NCBI GenBank assembly: GCA_034336665.1
Contig: CM067576.1
Span: 14,065,385-14,129,384 of the forward strand
Length of the DNA stretch: 64,000 nucleotides
Source of the DNA: Luscinia megarhynchos
Lineage: Eukaryota > Chordata > Aves > Passeriformes > Turdidae
Reading direction: 5' to 3'
Shown here: piece after piece, positions 63,861 through 64,000 of the stretch
Numbering within the stretch: the first letter of the stretch is position 1
Layout of the letters: each line of letters starts with the position of its first letter
Made by a program: the position numbers and the translations under genes
Notes under the pieces: generated by a model
Seen by the model: only the letters and a program-made list of their open reading frames with translations
Databases searched by the model: none
Told to the model about the DNA's origin: nothing

Positions 63861-64000
63861 AATGAGAGTCAAACTTTGACACAGGAGCCTCACACAACCT
63901 TCAGAACCATCATAAGCACAGCAAATATTGCACATCTATCAGGCAAACTATTCTGGATATATAATGTCAGAAATTATGAAAAGAGAGACAACTGCTTACA

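Noticed and set aside
1..64000. Bacterial-type systems, CRISPR arrays, tRNA, rRNA or endogenous viral coding sequence
   Set aside because: Scanned by eye and none seen. Only solo LTRs and LINE fragments are supported.

Overview
The window looks like a piece of a bird macrochromosome, most likely a songbird. It is AT-rich, has no CpG island, and is almost entirely non-coding. The bird assignment rests on repeats read directly from the sequence. There are CR1 LINE fragments (a 3' end closing in the CR1-type ATTCTATGA motif near 5750, a reverse-transcriptase fragment at 31990-32427, and two more degraded pieces near 7600 and 58930). There are also two solo retroviral LTRs: a long ERVL-like one of a kind familiar from passerine genomes (about 10802-11526) and a short ERVK-like one (46544-46851). 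No intact gene, tRNA, rRNA, CRISPR array or bacterial-type operon is visible. The setting is an intergenic desert or the inside of a very large intron.

Layout: 1-5650 is plain AT-rich DNA. 5655-7735 holds two CR1 pieces and the best minus-strand exon candidate (6692-6835, 48 codons, phase 0 at both ends). 10.8-11.5 kb is the ERVL-like LTR. 13-26 kb is mostly bare, with one minus-strand exon candidate (13613-13785) and a 40-bp tandem duplication (18907-18986). 26.5-27.7 kb holds a CCAAT/TATA promoter-like block, a short untranslated exon with a good donor, and an exon that opens with a signal-peptide-like ORF. 29957 is a run of 30 A. 31.9-32.4 kb holds an exon-like block beside the CR1 reverse-transcriptase fragment. 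36.7-40.8 kb has three further exon candidates. 46.4-46.9 kb holds an exon-like open frame split by the ERVK-like LTR. The rest is featureless apart from a C-poor stretch (52960-53160), a GC-rich patch (53930-54080) and a possible conserved block near 63.6 kb.

The exon calls are splice-site and reading-frame inferences made by eye. In a 64-kb AT-rich window several such coincidences are expected by chance, and I recognised none of the encoded peptides, so they carry low to moderate confidence and no gene symbols. Candidates lie on both strands and do not form one consistent gene. The most noteworthy observations are the LTR that lands inside an exon-like frame with a clean 6-bp target duplication, and the promoter/untranslated-exon/signal-peptide-exon arrangement at 26.5-27.7 kb. 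I found no convincing new biological system.
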